DNA of 64,000 nt from Pseudomonas viridiflava (GCF_900573885.1 NZ_UPSE01000493.1:682001-746000), one strand, 5' to 3'; shown: positions 1-9,436, counted from the stretch's first letter. Notes: a model not told the origin generated them from the sequence alone. Numbers and translations: made by a program.

Positions 1-357
1 GCCGTTGCTCAGGTAGTTCTGGTCGGTCGTGCCGATAGGATTTTCCAGCAGCGCTACGCAGCCCAGGCCCAGACGCGCAGCGGCCGCGGCTGTCTGGCGA
101 ACGTGATTGGACTGAATCGCCCCGGCCGTGACCAGCGTATCGGCACCAAGGTGCAGGGCATCGGCGAGCAGGTATTCGAGCTTGCGCACCTTATTGCCGC
201 CGAGGGCGAATTGGGTGGTGTCGTCGCGCTTGATATACACCTGGCGCCCCACCTGAGCCGACAGACGCGGCAGATGTTCGAGCGGAGTGGGAGCTGTGAA
301 AAGCGGCAAGCGTGCAACGGCTTCAAGGCGATGGCTGATCATAAAATTCGGCAGCAT
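1..357 (-). CDS. dcyD: D-cysteine desulfhydrase, 3' part missing (window edge)
   Basis: This is the N-terminal part of a PLP-dependent enzyme of the D-cysteine desulfhydrase / ACC deaminase family, which converts D-cysteine to pyruvate, sulfide and ammonia in the cytosol. Reading the minus strand from 357 gives MLPNFMISHRLEAVARLPLF, then YIKRDD, ALGGNKVRKLEYLL and TAGAIQSNHVRQTAAAAA, which are the family's cofactor-lysine (GGNKVRK) and substrate (QSNH) motifs. About 119 codons are present; the gene continues beyond base 1. A second in-frame ATG at 342 is an equally likely start, since neither has a convincing ribosome site. The exact substrate within the family is inferred from the GAIQSNH context. 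Confidence 0.85.
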   Translation of the reverse strand, partial: MLPNFMISHRLEAVARLPLFTAPTPLEHLPRLSAQVGRQVYIKRDDTTQFALGGNKVRKLEYLLADALHLGADTLVTAGAIQSNHVRQTAAAAARLGLGCVALLENPIGTTDQNYLSNG

Positions 358-1008
358 TGGGGTGGCGGGCAGCAGAGGACTATAGGCAGCCATCGGTCGC
401 GCGACAACTGGAAAAGCTGCTGGTGCATGGTGGCTGTCTGCCGTCCACGCACAGCTTTAGCGCACCGCCGGCGACGCCTTCGTTTCAGTAAAAACCGCTT
501 TGCTGGCGCTGCCGGGAATGCGGCTAGCAAATTTCCGTGATGGTTGTATGTCAGGGAAAACCATGGCGACCGGGCGTAAGCGCAGTAGTTCCAAGGGTTC
601 CAGCAAAGGCTGTAGGAAAACTACCGGTATTGATCACTCTTGTATCGTCAGAAGCGCCCTCAAAAAGGGCGCCAAGCAAGCGAGCGTCAAAACTTGTGCA
701 CAATTGGGACGCGAGCCTTTTCATCCAGCGGAAAATCCTATAAGGGCGTTCAAGTTTTTTGCGTGGTCGATTAAGTCAATGAAAAATATAGCTTTTTTTG
801 GCTGGTGAAAAAATCATCAATTCGACTTGGAGCCCCGTTTCATCGGCCTTCGCGGCGCTTGCGCCCAAGTTACCCACTGAGTTATCCACAGCTTCTGTGG
901 ATTGTCCCAAGCGCTTGCTCTAGATCGCGGGTGTGCATTTTTTGCAAGACTTTACTGACATAAAAATCGGAGTAGAGTGGCCGCCCTCTATCGCCATTGC
1001 CCACCTTT
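358..1008. other. 650-base gap with no supported gene
   Basis: No protein-coding gene is convincing here. An open frame on the plus strand from 549 to 808 encodes a very basic 86-residue product without recognisable motifs. The stretch holds a small stem-loop at about 653-672 (GCGCCCT / AGGGCGC), a DnaA-box-like inverted pair at 882-904, and a possible promoter for the Sel1 gene (TTTACT at about 952, TAGAGT at about 974). The AT-rich part at 720-840 looks like promoter or spacer DNA. Confidence 0.5.
882..904. promoter_or_regulatory. Inverted pair of DnaA-box-like sequences
   Basis: TTATCCACA at 882-890 matches the DnaA box consensus. It is followed after five bases by TGTGGATtg, an inverted and weaker copy (ATCCACA-gcttc-TGTGGAT). 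A longer version of the same arrangement, sharing the 15-mer GTTATCCACAGCTTC, occurs at 16603-16629. DnaA binding is inferred from the consensus only. Confidence 0.5.
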
Positions 1009-1419
1009 ATGCCGCGCAATTCCACTAACGCCGTTCTCCAGACCCCACCGCGTTTTCCGCTGCGGGTTGCTTTATGGCTATTGGACAGCCCTCGCTTTGG
1101 TCGTCGCGTCGGCACCAAACAGTTCGCCGGCCGCCTGCTTAAACAACCGGCCCGTCAGGGGGTGGTGGTGGCGCAGACGCGCTTGGGTGAACTGCTCTGC
1201 CGCGACTGTGGCAATGCCCGCGACCGGCGCATCGGCTTTGAGCTGCTGCGCCAGGCCGGCCGCGCCCACGACCCGCGTGCACAGCTTGAGCTGGGCCGTC
1301 TTTATAGCCAGCCGCGTCATTTCGACCTGGCCGAAGCCAGGCATTGGCTGGAACTGGCCGCCGCCCATGGCTGCGAAGAAGCGGTCGAGCGTTTGCAGGC
1401 TTTGCCGCAAGCGCAATAA
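1009..1419 (+). CDS. Sel1-repeat protein
   Basis: A 136-residue protein whose C-terminal half holds Sel1-like (TPR-related) helical repeats, seen as GFELLRQAGRAHDPRAQLEL and then DLAEARHWLELAAAHGCEEA. Such repeats serve as protein-interaction scaffolds; no enzymatic motif is present. The N-terminus (VALWLLDSPRFG) is weakly hydrophobic but does not look like a clear signal peptide. The ATG at 1009 is preferred over an in-frame TTG at 997. A similar small Sel1 protein lies at 17939. The gene seems to be a single-gene transcript, followed by a REP pair and then rmuC. The biological partner cannot be read from the sequence. Confidence 0.75.
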   Translation: MPRNSTNAVLQTPPRFPLRVALWLLDSPRFGRRVGTKQFAGRLLKQPARQGVVVAQTRLGELLCRDCGNARDRRIGFELLRQAGRAHDPRAQLELGRLYSQPRHFDLAEARHWLELAAAHGCEEAVERLQALPQAQ

Positions 1420-1420
1420 A

Positions 1421-1486
1421 AGCTTCGCAAGCACGCTCCTTCCGGCGATTGCCAACCTCCCGTAGGAGCGAGCTTGCTCGCGAAGC
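1421..1486. repeat. REP-type palindrome pair (GTAGGAGC family)
   Basis: The unit GTAGGAGCGAGCTTGCTCGC at about 1461-1480 is a Pseudomonas REP sequence with an internal palindrome. A degenerate inverted partner (CTTCGCAAGCACGCTCCT) starts at about 1424. The pair fills the gap between the Sel1 gene and rmuC. Copies of the same family are at 3085, 12508 and 60533. Confidence 0.8.
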
Positions 1487-1573
1487 CGTGGAACATTCGC
1501 GCAGCCTAAAGCGTGCTGATCTGCCCCCTGGAACCCTGGTTATACTGCCCGCCATTCTCGCGCGGAGCCTTTC

Positions 1574-3088
1574 ATGCCTATCGATGTGCCCACTCTGTTA
1601 CTTGGTCTGGCTGCCGCCGCCGTGCCGTTGCTGGCGCTGCTCTGGCAGCAGCAACGGCGTCTCGCGCAGGCGCAGGCGCAGGTTGCGCTTCTTGATGAAC
1701 GCTTGAGCACTGCGCAACTGGCTGGGGATGGTCTGGCTGCGCAGCTGGATGGCTACCGCAGCGACATTGCCGAGCTGATCGAAACCAAAGCCGAACAACA
1801 GGCCGAACTGGCTGCATTGCGCCGTGAAACCGACTTGCTGCAGAGCGAACGAACCCGCGCCCGCGAAGCGGCGCAGGAGTGGCGCCAGGAACGCGAACAA
1901 AAGGAAGCCGAACTGCGTCAGCTGTCGGCCGATCGCGCCAGCCTCAGCGCGGAGTTGCGCGAGCAGCAGGAAAACCACCAGCAACGACTCAATGACCTTC
2001 AGGGCTCGCGCGACGAACTGCGGGCTCAGTTCGCCGAACTCGCCGGCAAGATTTTCGACGAGCGCGAGCAGCGCTTTGCCGAAACCAGCCAGCAGCGCCT
2101 CGGTCAGTTGCTGGACCCGCTGAAAGAACGTATCCAGTCCTTCGAAAAACGCGTGGAAGAGAGTTATCAACAAGAGGCCCGCGAGCGCTTTTCTCTCAGT
2201 AAAGAGTTGGAGCGGCTGCAGTTGCTGAACCAGCGACTGGGCGACGAAGCCACCAACCTCACGCGCGCGCTGCGAGGGCAGAAAACTCAAGGCAACTGGG
2301 GTGAGCTCGTACTGGAACGGGTGCTTGAACATGCCGGGCTGGAGAAGGGCCGGGAATACCAGACGCAGGTCAGCCTGAAGGGCCAGGACGGCGCGCGCTT
2401 CCAGCCCGACGTGCTGATTCAGCTGCCTGGCGAGCGGCAGGTGGTGGTGGACGCCAAGGTCAGCCTGACCGCGTATCAGCAGTACGTAGTTGCCGATAAC
2501 GACGGTGCGCGCCAGCACGCGCTGAAGCAGCACGTGGTGTCGCTGCGCAGTCATTTGAAAGGTCTGTCGCTAAAGGACTATCAGCGCCTGGAAGGGCTGC
2601 ACAGTCTGGATTTCGTGCTGTTGTTCGTGCCGATTGAGGCGGCTTTCGCGGCTGCGTTGCAGGCCGATCCCGGGCTATTTCAGGAAGCCTTCGAGCAGAA
2701 CATTGTGATCGTCAGCCCGACCACCTTGCTGGCAACGTTGCGGGTGATCGACAGCCTGTGGCGCCAGGAACGGCAAAGCCAGAACGCCCGGGAAATTGCC
2801 GAGCGCGCCGGCGCGCTATACGACAAATTCGTGGCCTTTATCGTTGATCTGGATGAAGTGGGCAGTCGCCTCGGTCAGCTTGATAAAGCCTATGCCGCCG
2901 CGCGCAACAAGCTTGCCGACGGGCGCGGCAATATCATCAGTCGCGTGGAAAACCTCAAATTGCTCGGCGCGCGCGCGAGCAAAAGTCTGCCCAGCGACTT
3001 GCTCGAGCGCGCCGCAGGCCTGCCGCATTTCGACGATTCGGACGAACCCGCCGACGCTCCCAACTCCGCCGACATCCCCAATCCGTAG
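1574..3088 (+). CDS. rmuC: DNA recombination protein RmuC
   Basis: A 504-residue RmuC homologue, close to the usual length. An N-terminal membrane anchor (residues about 5-25, LLLGLAAAAVPLLALLW) is followed by a long coiled coil (about 30-200, rich in Q, E, R and A) and then the conserved RmuC core with a nuclease-like fold (about 215-450: GNWGELVLERVLEHAGL, QPDVLIQLPGERQVVVDAKV, LLFVPIEAAF). RmuC limits inversions at short inverted repeats in E. coli and is thought to act on DNA at the membrane; its exact reaction is not settled. The start is fixed by GGAG eight bases upstream of ATG. The stop codon lies inside the following REP element. Confidence 0.95.
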   Translation: MPIDVPTLLLGLAAAAVPLLALLWQQQRRLAQAQAQVALLDERLSTAQLAGDGLAAQLDGYRSDIAELIETKAEQQAELAALRRETDLLQSERTRAREAAQEWRQEREQKEAELRQLSADRASLSAELREQQENHQQRLNDLQGSRDELRAQFAELAGKIFDEREQRFAETSQQRLGQLLDPLKERIQSFEKRVEESYQQEARERFSLSKELERLQLLNQRLGDEATNLTRALRGQKTQGNWGELVLERVLEHAGLEKGREYQTQVSLKGQDGARFQPDVLIQLPGERQVVVDAKVSLTAYQQYVVADNDGARQHALKQHVVSLRSHLKGLSLKDYQRLEGLHSLDFVLLFVPIEAAFAAALQADPGLFQEAFEQNIVIVSPTTLLATLRVIDSLWRQERQSQNAREIAERAGALYDKFVAFIVDLDEVGSRLGQLDKAYAAARNKLADGRGNIISRVENLKLLGARASKSLPSDLLERAAGLPHFDDSDEPADAPNSADIPNP

Positions 3089-3142
3089 GAGCCAGCTTGC
3101 TGGCGAAGCCGTTTCCAGCGTTCGCCAGCAAGCCGGCTCGTG
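3085..3142. repeat. REP-type inverted pair between convergent genes
   Basis: GTAGGAGCCAGCTTGCTGGC at about 3085 and its inverted partner TTCGCCAGCAAGCCGGCTCG about 35 bases later face each other. The rmuC stop codon (TAG at 3086-3088) is part of the repeat, and the converging hydrolase gene ends just past the pair. This is the REP family also present at 1461, 12508 and 60533. Confidence 0.85.
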
Positions 3143-3144
3143 CG

Positions 3145-4062
3145 TCAACGGAGTTCCTGCTCTGCAACGAACTCTCGAATCCAGGTTGCCAACTGCGCGG
3201 GCTCGGCGAGCAGTTGCCAATGGCTGGCCGCCACTTCCCGACGCAATAGAGTCGGCGCCCAATGCTGCAGGTTGTCGAACAGGTGTGGTCGCACGAAGCG
3301 GTCGCGGGTGAGCACCACCAATTGCACGGGCACTTGGGTAAAACGTTGGCGCGGCGTGAACAGGCTGCGGATGAAATTCGCCCGGTACAGTTTTATGCCG
3401 TACTGACCGTCTTCGCTCTGGGTCGGATTGATCCGCACCGGGCGGATGCCTTCCATGTTGCGCAGAAAGCGCGGCCAGAGTTTGGCCATGCCGTTGCGCC
3501 AGGCGAGTTCAGGCAGCCAGGGAATATGAAAAAAACCGATGTACCACGAACTGAGCAACTGGCCGACCATCTGCCTGAGCCCGGCAAAGGTTCCGGATTT
3601 GCCGCGCTGGCCCATCCAGTAACCGATGTGGTCCAGGCATGGCCCGGAGATGCTGGTGTAAGAGGCGATCCGGTGCTGAAGACGCGGTTCGGTAACGCCC
3701 TCCCAACTTTGGATCGAACCCCAGTCGTGGGCAATCAGGTGAACGGGTTTGTCGGGGCTGTGGGCCAGAATAACGGCCTCCAGATCATCGGCCAAAAGCG
3801 GTAAGCGATAGTCGCGGCGATGCCCGGGTTTATCCGATGCGCCGGCGCCGCGCACGTCGTAGGCGATGATGAGGTAATCGTCCGCCAACTGGTTTATCAG
3901 CGGCAGCCAGATGTCGTGGTTGTCGGGGTAGCCGTGCACCAGCAGCAACCTCGGCCCGTCCGGGTTGCCCCATCGATAAGTCGCCAGTTGCACGCCGCCG
4001 CTGTCGACCATTTGCTGGTCGATGACAGCGGCGGGGCGGGTGAGATGAACGGCAACAGTCAT
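3145..4062 (-). CDS. Alpha/beta-fold hydrolase (epoxide hydrolase / dehalogenase-like)
   Basis: A 305-residue cytosolic hydrolase. Visible features are the oxyanion-hole motif LLLVHGYPDN (about residues 39-48), the nucleophile elbow LIAHDWGS with aspartate as likely nucleophile (about 108-115), and the catalytic histidine in AASHWQLL near the end. An HDWGS elbow points to the epoxide hydrolase / haloalkane dehalogenase branch, not to serine esterases. In several pseudomonads a closely similar domain is fused at its C-terminus to a short-chain dehydrogenase (recalled, not checked); here the protein stops right after the hydrolase domain and no dehydrogenase follows. Substrate unknown. The gene converges on rmuC. 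Confidence 0.8.
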   Translation of the reverse strand: MTVAVHLTRPAAVIDQQMVDSGGVQLATYRWGNPDGPRLLLVHGYPDNHDIWLPLINQLADDYLIIAYDVRGAGASDKPGHRRDYRLPLLADDLEAVILAHSPDKPVHLIAHDWGSIQSWEGVTEPRLQHRIASYTSISGPCLDHIGYWMGQRGKSGTFAGLRQMVGQLLSSWYIGFFHIPWLPELAWRNGMAKLWPRFLRNMEGIRPVRINPTQSEDGQYGIKLYRANFIRSLFTPRQRFTQVPVQLVVLTRDRFVRPHLFDNLQHWAPTLLRREVAASHWQLLAEPAQLATWIREFVAEQELR

Positions 4063-4260
4063 GGCAACACTCCAATTCAGGCAGGTCGTCAGTATTGAAG
4101 GCCAATGGCGCGGGAGGCCAGTGGGCGGAGCGCCGTGCTTAGGTGATGCGCAAACGCCATCCCTGCCGACAGGCGCCGCGCTAGAGCGGTGGCCCTCATT
4201 TATAGGTCAGGCCTGAGAGAACGAGTTCCAACCCAAGGATGGGGGGCGGCGTGTTGCCAC

Positions 4261-4342
4261 GTTGGGCTTCGCTAGCGCTCAACCCAGCCTACGCATACAC
4301 CGAAATGGCCGAACCCGTAGGTTGAGCGCAGCGAAGCCCAAC
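4261..4342. repeat. GTTGGGCTTCGC repeat, inverted pair
   Basis: Two copies face each other: GTTGGGCTTCGC...GCTCAACCCAGCCTACG at 4261-4293, and CCCGTAGGTTGAGCGCAGCG followed by AAGCCCAAC ending at 4342. Each half is itself partly palindromic. The pair fills the gap upstream of the divergent hydrolase and downstream of mxtR. Other copies are at 25982, 32401, 38792 and 45068. Confidence 0.8.
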
Positions 4343-4356
4343 AATAAAACCATCCC

Positions 4357-7300
4357 TCACCGCAACGGCAAATGCCGACTCAACAACGCCCGCAACGCGG
4401 CCGGCTTCACCGGTTTGGGCAGAAACTCCAGCCCAGCCGCATGCACCTGGGCGATCAGTTCCGGGCGGCCATCGGCGCTGATCACAACCCCGGGCACCGG
4501 CTCGCCCAGGCGCGTGCGCAGCCAGGCCATGAGCTCAGTGCCGGTTTCGCCTTCGTCCAGGTGATAGTCGACCAGAGCCAACTGCGGACGCACGTCTTCG
4601 GCCAGCAAGTGCTCACACTCCAGACGATTGCGTGCTGTCCACACCTGGCAGCCCCAGCGTGAGAGAAGGCTGTGCATGCCCACCAGAATGCTGTCTTCGT
4701 TATCCACGCACAGCACGTGAGCGCCGCTGAGGTGGTGGCCGCTGGTATCGGCACCGTTGCCGTTCACGGCCGCTGGCGCGGGGGTTCGGGCCAACGGCAC
4801 GGTGACGCTGAACACGCTGCCTTTGCCCGGCCATGAGCGCACTTCAAGCTTGTGACCCAGCACGCGGCACAGTCCATCGGCAATCGCGAGGCCCAACCCC
4901 AGGCCTTTTTCGGCGCGGGTCTGGTGACTATCCAGGCGTTTGAATTCTTCGAAAATGACCGCGCGTTTGTCGTCTGGAATGCCAGGCCCACGGTCCCACA
5001 CTTCCAGGCGTAAACCTTCGCTGCAGCGGCGTACGCCCAGCAGCACGTGGCCGCTGGCGTAGCGGAACGCGTTGGTGAGGAAGTTTTGCAGCACGCGGCG
5101 CAGCAGTTTGATGTCGCTGTCGATGCGCAAGTGGCTGCCGCGCAGGTGGAAGGTCACTCCTTGTTCCTGGGCCTGGGCTTTGAATTCGGCACCCAGGGCA
5201 TCGAACAGGGTGTTGAGTTCAAACGCGTGGCGCTCGGGGGTGATGCGGCCGTTTTCCAGGCGCGAAATATCCAGCAGGTCGCTGATCAGGTCTTCGGCCG
5301 AGCGCAGCGAACTGTCGAGGTGGCGGATCAGTTGCTGCGCTTCGCCCGGCAGCGCGTCGGCCTGGTGGGCGAGGGCGGCGGAGAACAGCCGAGCGGCGTT
5401 CAGCGGCTGCATCAAGTCGTGGCTGACGGCCGCGAGAAAGCGCGTTTTCGACTGGTTGGCGTGTTCCGCCACGCCCTTGGCCTCGCTCAGCGCCAGATTG
5501 AGTTGCGACAGTTCGTGGGTGCGCGAGGCAACACGTTGCTCCAGTCCTTCGTTGGCTTCTTTCAAACCTTGCTCGGCATCACGGAACGCGGTGATGTCGG
5601 TAAAGCTCATTACAAAGCCGCCGCCCGGCATCGGGTTGCCGATCAGCTCGATGACGCGGCCATTGGGGAACAACCGTTCTGAGGTGTGCGCCCGGCCCTG
5701 GCGCATCCAATACAGGCGGCGCTCGACGTGGGCATCCGCTTCGCCCGGACCGCAGAGGCCGCGCTCGGCGTTGTGGCGAATAATGTCGGCAATCGGCCGG
5801 CCCACGCTGATCAGGCCGTCCGGGTAATCAAACAGCTCCAGATAGCGGTGGTTCCAGGCCACCAGCCGCAGCGACGGGTCGACCACGCTGATGCCCTGGG
5901 TAATGTTTTCAATCGCACCCTGCAACAGGGTGCGGTTGAACTGCAGCACCTCGGACGCTTCGTCGACGATGCGCACCACGTCTTCAACCTGCATATCGCG
6001 GCCTTCGATGGCCGCTTTCACCACTGCCCGCGTAGAGGACGCGCCGAGTACGCCGGCAAGCAACCGTTCGGTATGGGCGATCCACTCACCGTTGGCCGGC
6101 TGGTCGGGATTGAAGGTTTTTCCTTGGCGGTAGGCGAAGCGGATAAAGCTTTGTTGCGCACGTTCTTCGCCGACAAAGCGGCTCGCCAGCGTCAGCAGAT
6201 CGTCCACCTGCACCGCGAGCTGGTTGCGGCTGCTGGGCTTGTTGCCGAACTCCTGGCTGATAAACCGTCCCGCCTGCCAATGTTCGGCCACGCGGGTGCG
6301 GGAAAAATACGACACCCACACAAACAGCGTGCAGTTGCTGGCAAGCGATAGCACGACGCCACGGGTAAGCGGGTCGACCTGCATGCCAATGGATTGATAC
6401 AGCAGGAATTCCAGCCCCGGAAATTTCGCCAGCGACCAGCCGAGACTGTGCGCCACCACGGGCAATACCAAGGTGTAAAACCACACCAGGCAGCCGGCCG
6501 TGAGCCCGGCGAACACGCCCCGGCGGTTAGCCTGTTTCCACAGCAGCGCACCGAACATGGCCGGCGCCAGTTGGGTAATGGCGGCAAAGGAAATCTGGCC
6601 GATGGTGGCCAGGCTGGCGTTGGAGCCGAGCAGGCGGTAGCAGACATAGGCCAGCAGCAGAATCACCACGATGCTGACTCGGCGTACCGAAAGCATCCAG
6701 TGGCGAAAGACTTCAAAGGGCCGTTCGGCGTTCTGCCGGCGCAGCAGCCAGGGCAGCAACATGTCGTTGGACACCATGGTCGACAGCGCCACCGCTTCGA
6801 CAATCACCATGCCAGTGGCGGCCGAGGCGCCGCCGATAAACGCCAGCATGGCGAGCGCCGGGTGAGCGTGAGCCAGCGGCAAACTGATAACAAAGGAGTC
6901 GGGAATCACGCCCGCCGGCAGCAGCATTTTTCCGGCCAGGGCGATGGGAATCACAAAGAGTGCAGCCAGCGCCAAGTAGGCCGGAAATACCCAGCGAGCC
7001 AGGCGCGTATTTTTCGGTTCGATGTTTTCCACCACCGTGACGTGGAACTGTCGCGGCAGGCAGACAATGGCCATCATCGCTACACCGGTTTGCACAATCA
7101 GCGACGGCCAGTTGATCGTTTCTTCCCAGAACGATTCAAGCTGCGGGGAGGCGGCCGCCTGGCCGAACAGGTCACCAAAGCCGTTGAAAACGCCCCACGT
7201 TACGTAAGCGCCAACGGCCAGAAAGGCGAGCAGTTTCACCAGCGACTCGAAGGCAATTGCCAGCACCATGCCGCGGTGGTGCTCGGTGGCGTCGAGGTTG

Positions 7301-7842
7301 CGGGTGCCAAACAGAATCGAGAACAGCGCCAGTACCAGCGACACCACCAGCGCGGTGTCCTGCGAACGGGTTCCGGTGGTGTCTTGTACGTGTCCGGTGC
7401 CGATCAGCATGTTCACGCCAAGCACGATGCCTTTGAGTTGCAGGGCGATATAAGGCAGCACGCCAACCAGGCAGATGAGCGCGACCACCACCGCCAGCAA
7501 CTGCGACTTGCCGTAGCGCGCGGCGATAAAGTCGGCGATGGAGGTGATGTTCTCCTGCTTGCTGATCATCACCATTTTCTGCAGCACCCAGGGCGCAAAC
7601 AGCATCAGCAGAATGGGGCCCAGGTAGATAGGCAGGAACGACCACAACTGGCCGGCCGCCTGGCCGACACCGCCAAAGAATGTCCAACTGGTGCAGTACA
7701 CCGCCAGCGACAGGCTGTACACCCACGCTTGTACATTGGCCGGCATCGGCGTGCGGCGGCGATCGCCGTAAAAGGCGATGGCAAACATAATGGCCATGTA
7801 GCACAGGGCGACCGTGGCGATCAGCCCGCTGGACAGCGACAT
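4357..7842 (-). CDS. mxtR: Hybrid sensor kinase with solute-symporter-like N-terminus (MxtR type)
   Basis: A 1161-residue inner-membrane hybrid kinase. Residues about 1-500 form a sodium:solute-symporter-like domain with some 13 membrane segments, followed by a linker, a PAS domain (about 635-750, ITQGISVVDPSLRLVAWN), a short coiled coil, a HisKA/HATPase core with phospho-accepting His808 (SHDLMQPLNAAR) and DRGPGIP in the ATP site, and a C-terminal receiver domain with Asp1092 (ALVDYHLDEGETG). The size and order match MxtR (PA3271), which with the response regulator ErdR controls acetate use, and the related CbrA/CrbS kinases. The downstream targets include actP in other pseudomonads, and actP lies at 45618 here. 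The flanking GNAT and AraC genes match the P. aeruginosa order. ErdR is not in this window. Confidence 0.88.
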   Translation of the reverse strand: MSLSSGLIATVALCYMAIMFAIAFYGDRRRTPMPANVQAWVYSLSLAVYCTSWTFFGGVGQAAGQLWSFLPIYLGPILLMLFAPWVLQKMVMISKQENITSIADFIAARYGKSQLLAVVVALICLVGVLPYIALQLKGIVLGVNMLIGTGHVQDTTGTRSQDTALVVSLVLALFSILFGTRNLDATEHHRGMVLAIAFESLVKLLAFLAVGAYVTWGVFNGFGDLFGQAAASPQLESFWEETINWPSLIVQTGVAMMAIVCLPRQFHVTVVENIEPKNTRLARWVFPAYLALAALFVIPIALAGKMLLPAGVIPDSFVISLPLAHAHPALAMLAFIGGASAATGMVIVEAVALSTMVSNDMLLPWLLRRQNAERPFEVFRHWMLSVRRVSIVVILLLAYVCYRLLGSNASLATIGQISFAAITQLAPAMFGALLWKQANRRGVFAGLTAGCLVWFYTLVLPVVAHSLGWSLAKFPGLEFLLYQSIGMQVDPLTRGVVLSLASNCTLFVWVSYFSRTRVAEHWQAGRFISQEFGNKPSSRNQLAVQVDDLLTLASRFVGEERAQQSFIRFAYRQGKTFNPDQPANGEWIAHTERLLAGVLGASSTRAVVKAAIEGRDMQVEDVVRIVDEASEVLQFNRTLLQGAIENITQGISVVDPSLRLVAWNHRYLELFDYPDGLISVGRPIADIIRHNAERGLCGPGEADAHVERRLYWMRQGRAHTSERLFPNGRVIELIGNPMPGGGFVMSFTDITAFRDAEQGLKEANEGLEQRVASRTHELSQLNLALSEAKGVAEHANQSKTRFLAAVSHDLMQPLNAARLFSAALAHQADALPGEAQQLIRHLDSSLRSAEDLISDLLDISRLENGRITPERHAFELNTLFDALGAEFKAQAQEQGVTFHLRGSHLRIDSDIKLLRRVLQNFLTNAFRYASGHVLLGVRRCSEGLRLEVWDRGPGIPDDKRAVIFEEFKRLDSHQTRAEKGLGLGLAIADGLCRVLGHKLEVRSWPGKGSVFSVTVPLARTPAPAAVNGNGADTSGHHLSGAHVLCVDNEDSILVGMHSLLSRWGCQVWTARNRLECEHLLAEDVRPQLALVDYHLDEGETGTELMAWLRTRLGEPVPGVVISADGRPELIAQVHAAGLEFLPKPVKPAALRALLSRHLPLR

Positions 7843-8009
7843 GCGTACTCCGAAAACAACTGGTTTATTTGGCGCATTGAGGTGGCGAGGTGGAACGCCC
7901 GGACGCTGCCGAGTGTCGCATCAAAGTGTTATCCAGTCAGGCGCGACTAAGGTCGCACGCAGCATATTGTCGCATTCGCGCGCCGGCAGCCGTTCATAGG
8001 AAATAAGTC

Positions 8010-8579
8010 ATGTTCAAGCCCCAACTCATCACCCTGCAGCGTGGCGCGCTGCGTCTGGAACCGCTGCTCGAGGCGGATATCCCTGCGCTGGTCACCCTTG
8101 CCGAAGCCAACCGCGCCGAGCTTGTTTACATGAGTGGCCCGCTGCGCCTGGACTGGTACCGCAGCGCGCTGAGCCAGCAGCGCGAGGAACAGGCGCTGCC
8201 GCTGGTGGTGCGCCTGGGTGATCGATTGGTAGGCACCACACGGTTTTTCGACTTTCATCCGGAACTGCCCTCTTGCGAAATCGGCGGCACCTGGCTGGAC
8301 GTCAGCCAGCATGGCACCGGGCTGAATCGCATGATCAAGTACCTGATGCTGCGTCACGCTTTTGAAAGCTGGGGCATGGTTCGTGTGCAACTGCGAACCG
8401 CCGCCAGCAACGCTCGCTCGCAAGCGGCCATCGAGGCCCTGGGCGCGGTGCGCGAAGGGGTATTGCGCAATCATCGCAGGCTGGCCGATGGGCGCCTGGA
8501 CGACAGCGTGCTATATAGCCTGACCGACCGCGAGTGGCCGGTAATCAAGCAGCAATTGGAGGCGCGTTTCAGCGGGTAG
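8010..8579 (+). CDS. GNAT-family N-acetyltransferase
   Basis: A 189-residue acetyltransferase of the RimJ/RimL-like GNAT group. The N-terminus RLEPLLEADIPALVTLAEAN is the typical first strand and helix of this group; the central strand CEIGGTWLDVSQHGTGLNRM precedes the acetyl-CoA loop (Q-x-x-G-T-G), and RVQLRTAASNARSQAAIEALGAVREG is the conserved RimJ-like tail. It likely acetylates a protein N-terminus or small amine with acetyl-CoA. It is divergent from mxtR and followed after two bases by an AraC regulator, so the two are probably co-transcribed. The substrate is unknown. Confidence 0.85.
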   Translation: MFKPQLITLQRGALRLEPLLEADIPALVTLAEANRAELVYMSGPLRLDWYRSALSQQREEQALPLVVRLGDRLVGTTRFFDFHPELPSCEIGGTWLDVSQHGTGLNRMIKYLMLRHAFESWGMVRVQLRTAASNARSQAAIEALGAVREGVLRNHRRLADGRLDDSVLYSLTDREWPVIKQQLEARFSG

Positions 8580-8581
8580 CG

Positions 8582-9436
8582 ATGGCAGCGGCGGGCGAGC
8601 AGACACGGTTTTGGCAGGCAGAGGACCTGGGCGGCGTTGAGCTGCTGCATGCTCACTACATTGAACAGCGCTTCGCCCCGCATGTGCACGACGGCTATGT
8701 GTTCACCGTCATTGAACGCGGCGCGCAGCGCTTCAATCACCGCGGCGCCGAACACCTGGCGCCAGTGGGCAGCATGGTGCTCATCAACCCCGATGAGTTG
8801 CACACCGGCTCCAAAGCCCATGACGAGGGCTGGCTGTATCGCGCCTATTACCCGGAAATTGATCAGGTCAGTTCAGTGTTCGAAGAACTGGACCTGGCGC
8901 CCAGTGGCCTGCCTTCGTTCGCCTCCAGCGTTTTGCAGGATGCGCCACTCGCCACGCAGTTCAGTGGCTTGCACCGCCTGCTCGGTGACCCTCAAGCCTC
9001 GACGCTGGAGCGCCAGACGGCATGGCGCGAAGCCGTGCTCTTGCTGTTTCAGCGCCACGCCAAAGTACGCCACGCCGCAGAAGCCGGGCGTGAGCCGGTG
9101 GCGGTGTCACGCGCCAAGGAACTGCTTAACGCGAGGCTGGCAGCGCCGCCTTCGCTGGAAGAGTTGGCCGCTACGGTGAACCTGTCGCCCTTTCATTTTG
9201 CCCGCGTCTTCCGCCGTGCTACCGGCTTGCCACCGCATGCCTGGGTAAAGCAGCGGCGCATCGAACAGGCGCGTGCCTTGCTCAAGGCCGGCTGCGCGCC
9301 GGTGAATGTGGCTGTGCAATTGGGCTTTGCCGATCAGAGTCATCTCACTCGCCAGTTCAAACAAGCCTATGGCGTTGGGCCGGGGGAATACCGCCTGGCC
9401 TGCGCAAGATCGTTCAAGACGCTGCCCTGCGACTGA
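8582..9436 (+). CDS. AraC-family transcriptional regulator
   Basis: A 284-residue AraC-type regulator. Residues about 20-100 form the cupin-like AraC ligand-binding domain (RFAPHVHDGYVFTVIERGAQ, GSMVLINPDELHTG), and the last 100 residues carry two helix-turn-helix motifs (SLEELAATVNLSPFHFARVF and VNVAVQLGFADQSHLTRQFK). The ATG at 8582, two bases after the GNAT stop with a GGAGGCG site inside the GNAT gene, is preferred over an upstream GTG that would overlap it. The position directly ahead of azlC-azlD suggests it controls those exporter genes, a common arrangement. Confidence 0.88.
   Translation: MAAAGEQTRFWQAEDLGGVELLHAHYIEQRFAPHVHDGYVFTVIERGAQRFNHRGAEHLAPVGSMVLINPDELHTGSKAHDEGWLYRAYYPEIDQVSSVFEELDLAPSGLPSFASSVLQDAPLATQFSGLHRLLGDPQASTLERQTAWREAVLLLFQRHAKVRHAAEAGREPVAVSRAKELLNARLAAPPSLEELAATVNLSPFHFARVFRRATGLPPHAWVKQRRIEQARALLKAGCAPVNVAVQLGFADQSHLTRQFKQAYGVGPGEYRLACARSFKTLPCD

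Noticed and set aside
549..808. Open frame for a basic 86-residue protein on the plus strand
   Set aside because: No recognisable motif, no similarity recalled, weak ribosome site, and composition like random Lys/Ser/Arg-rich translation of a spacer.
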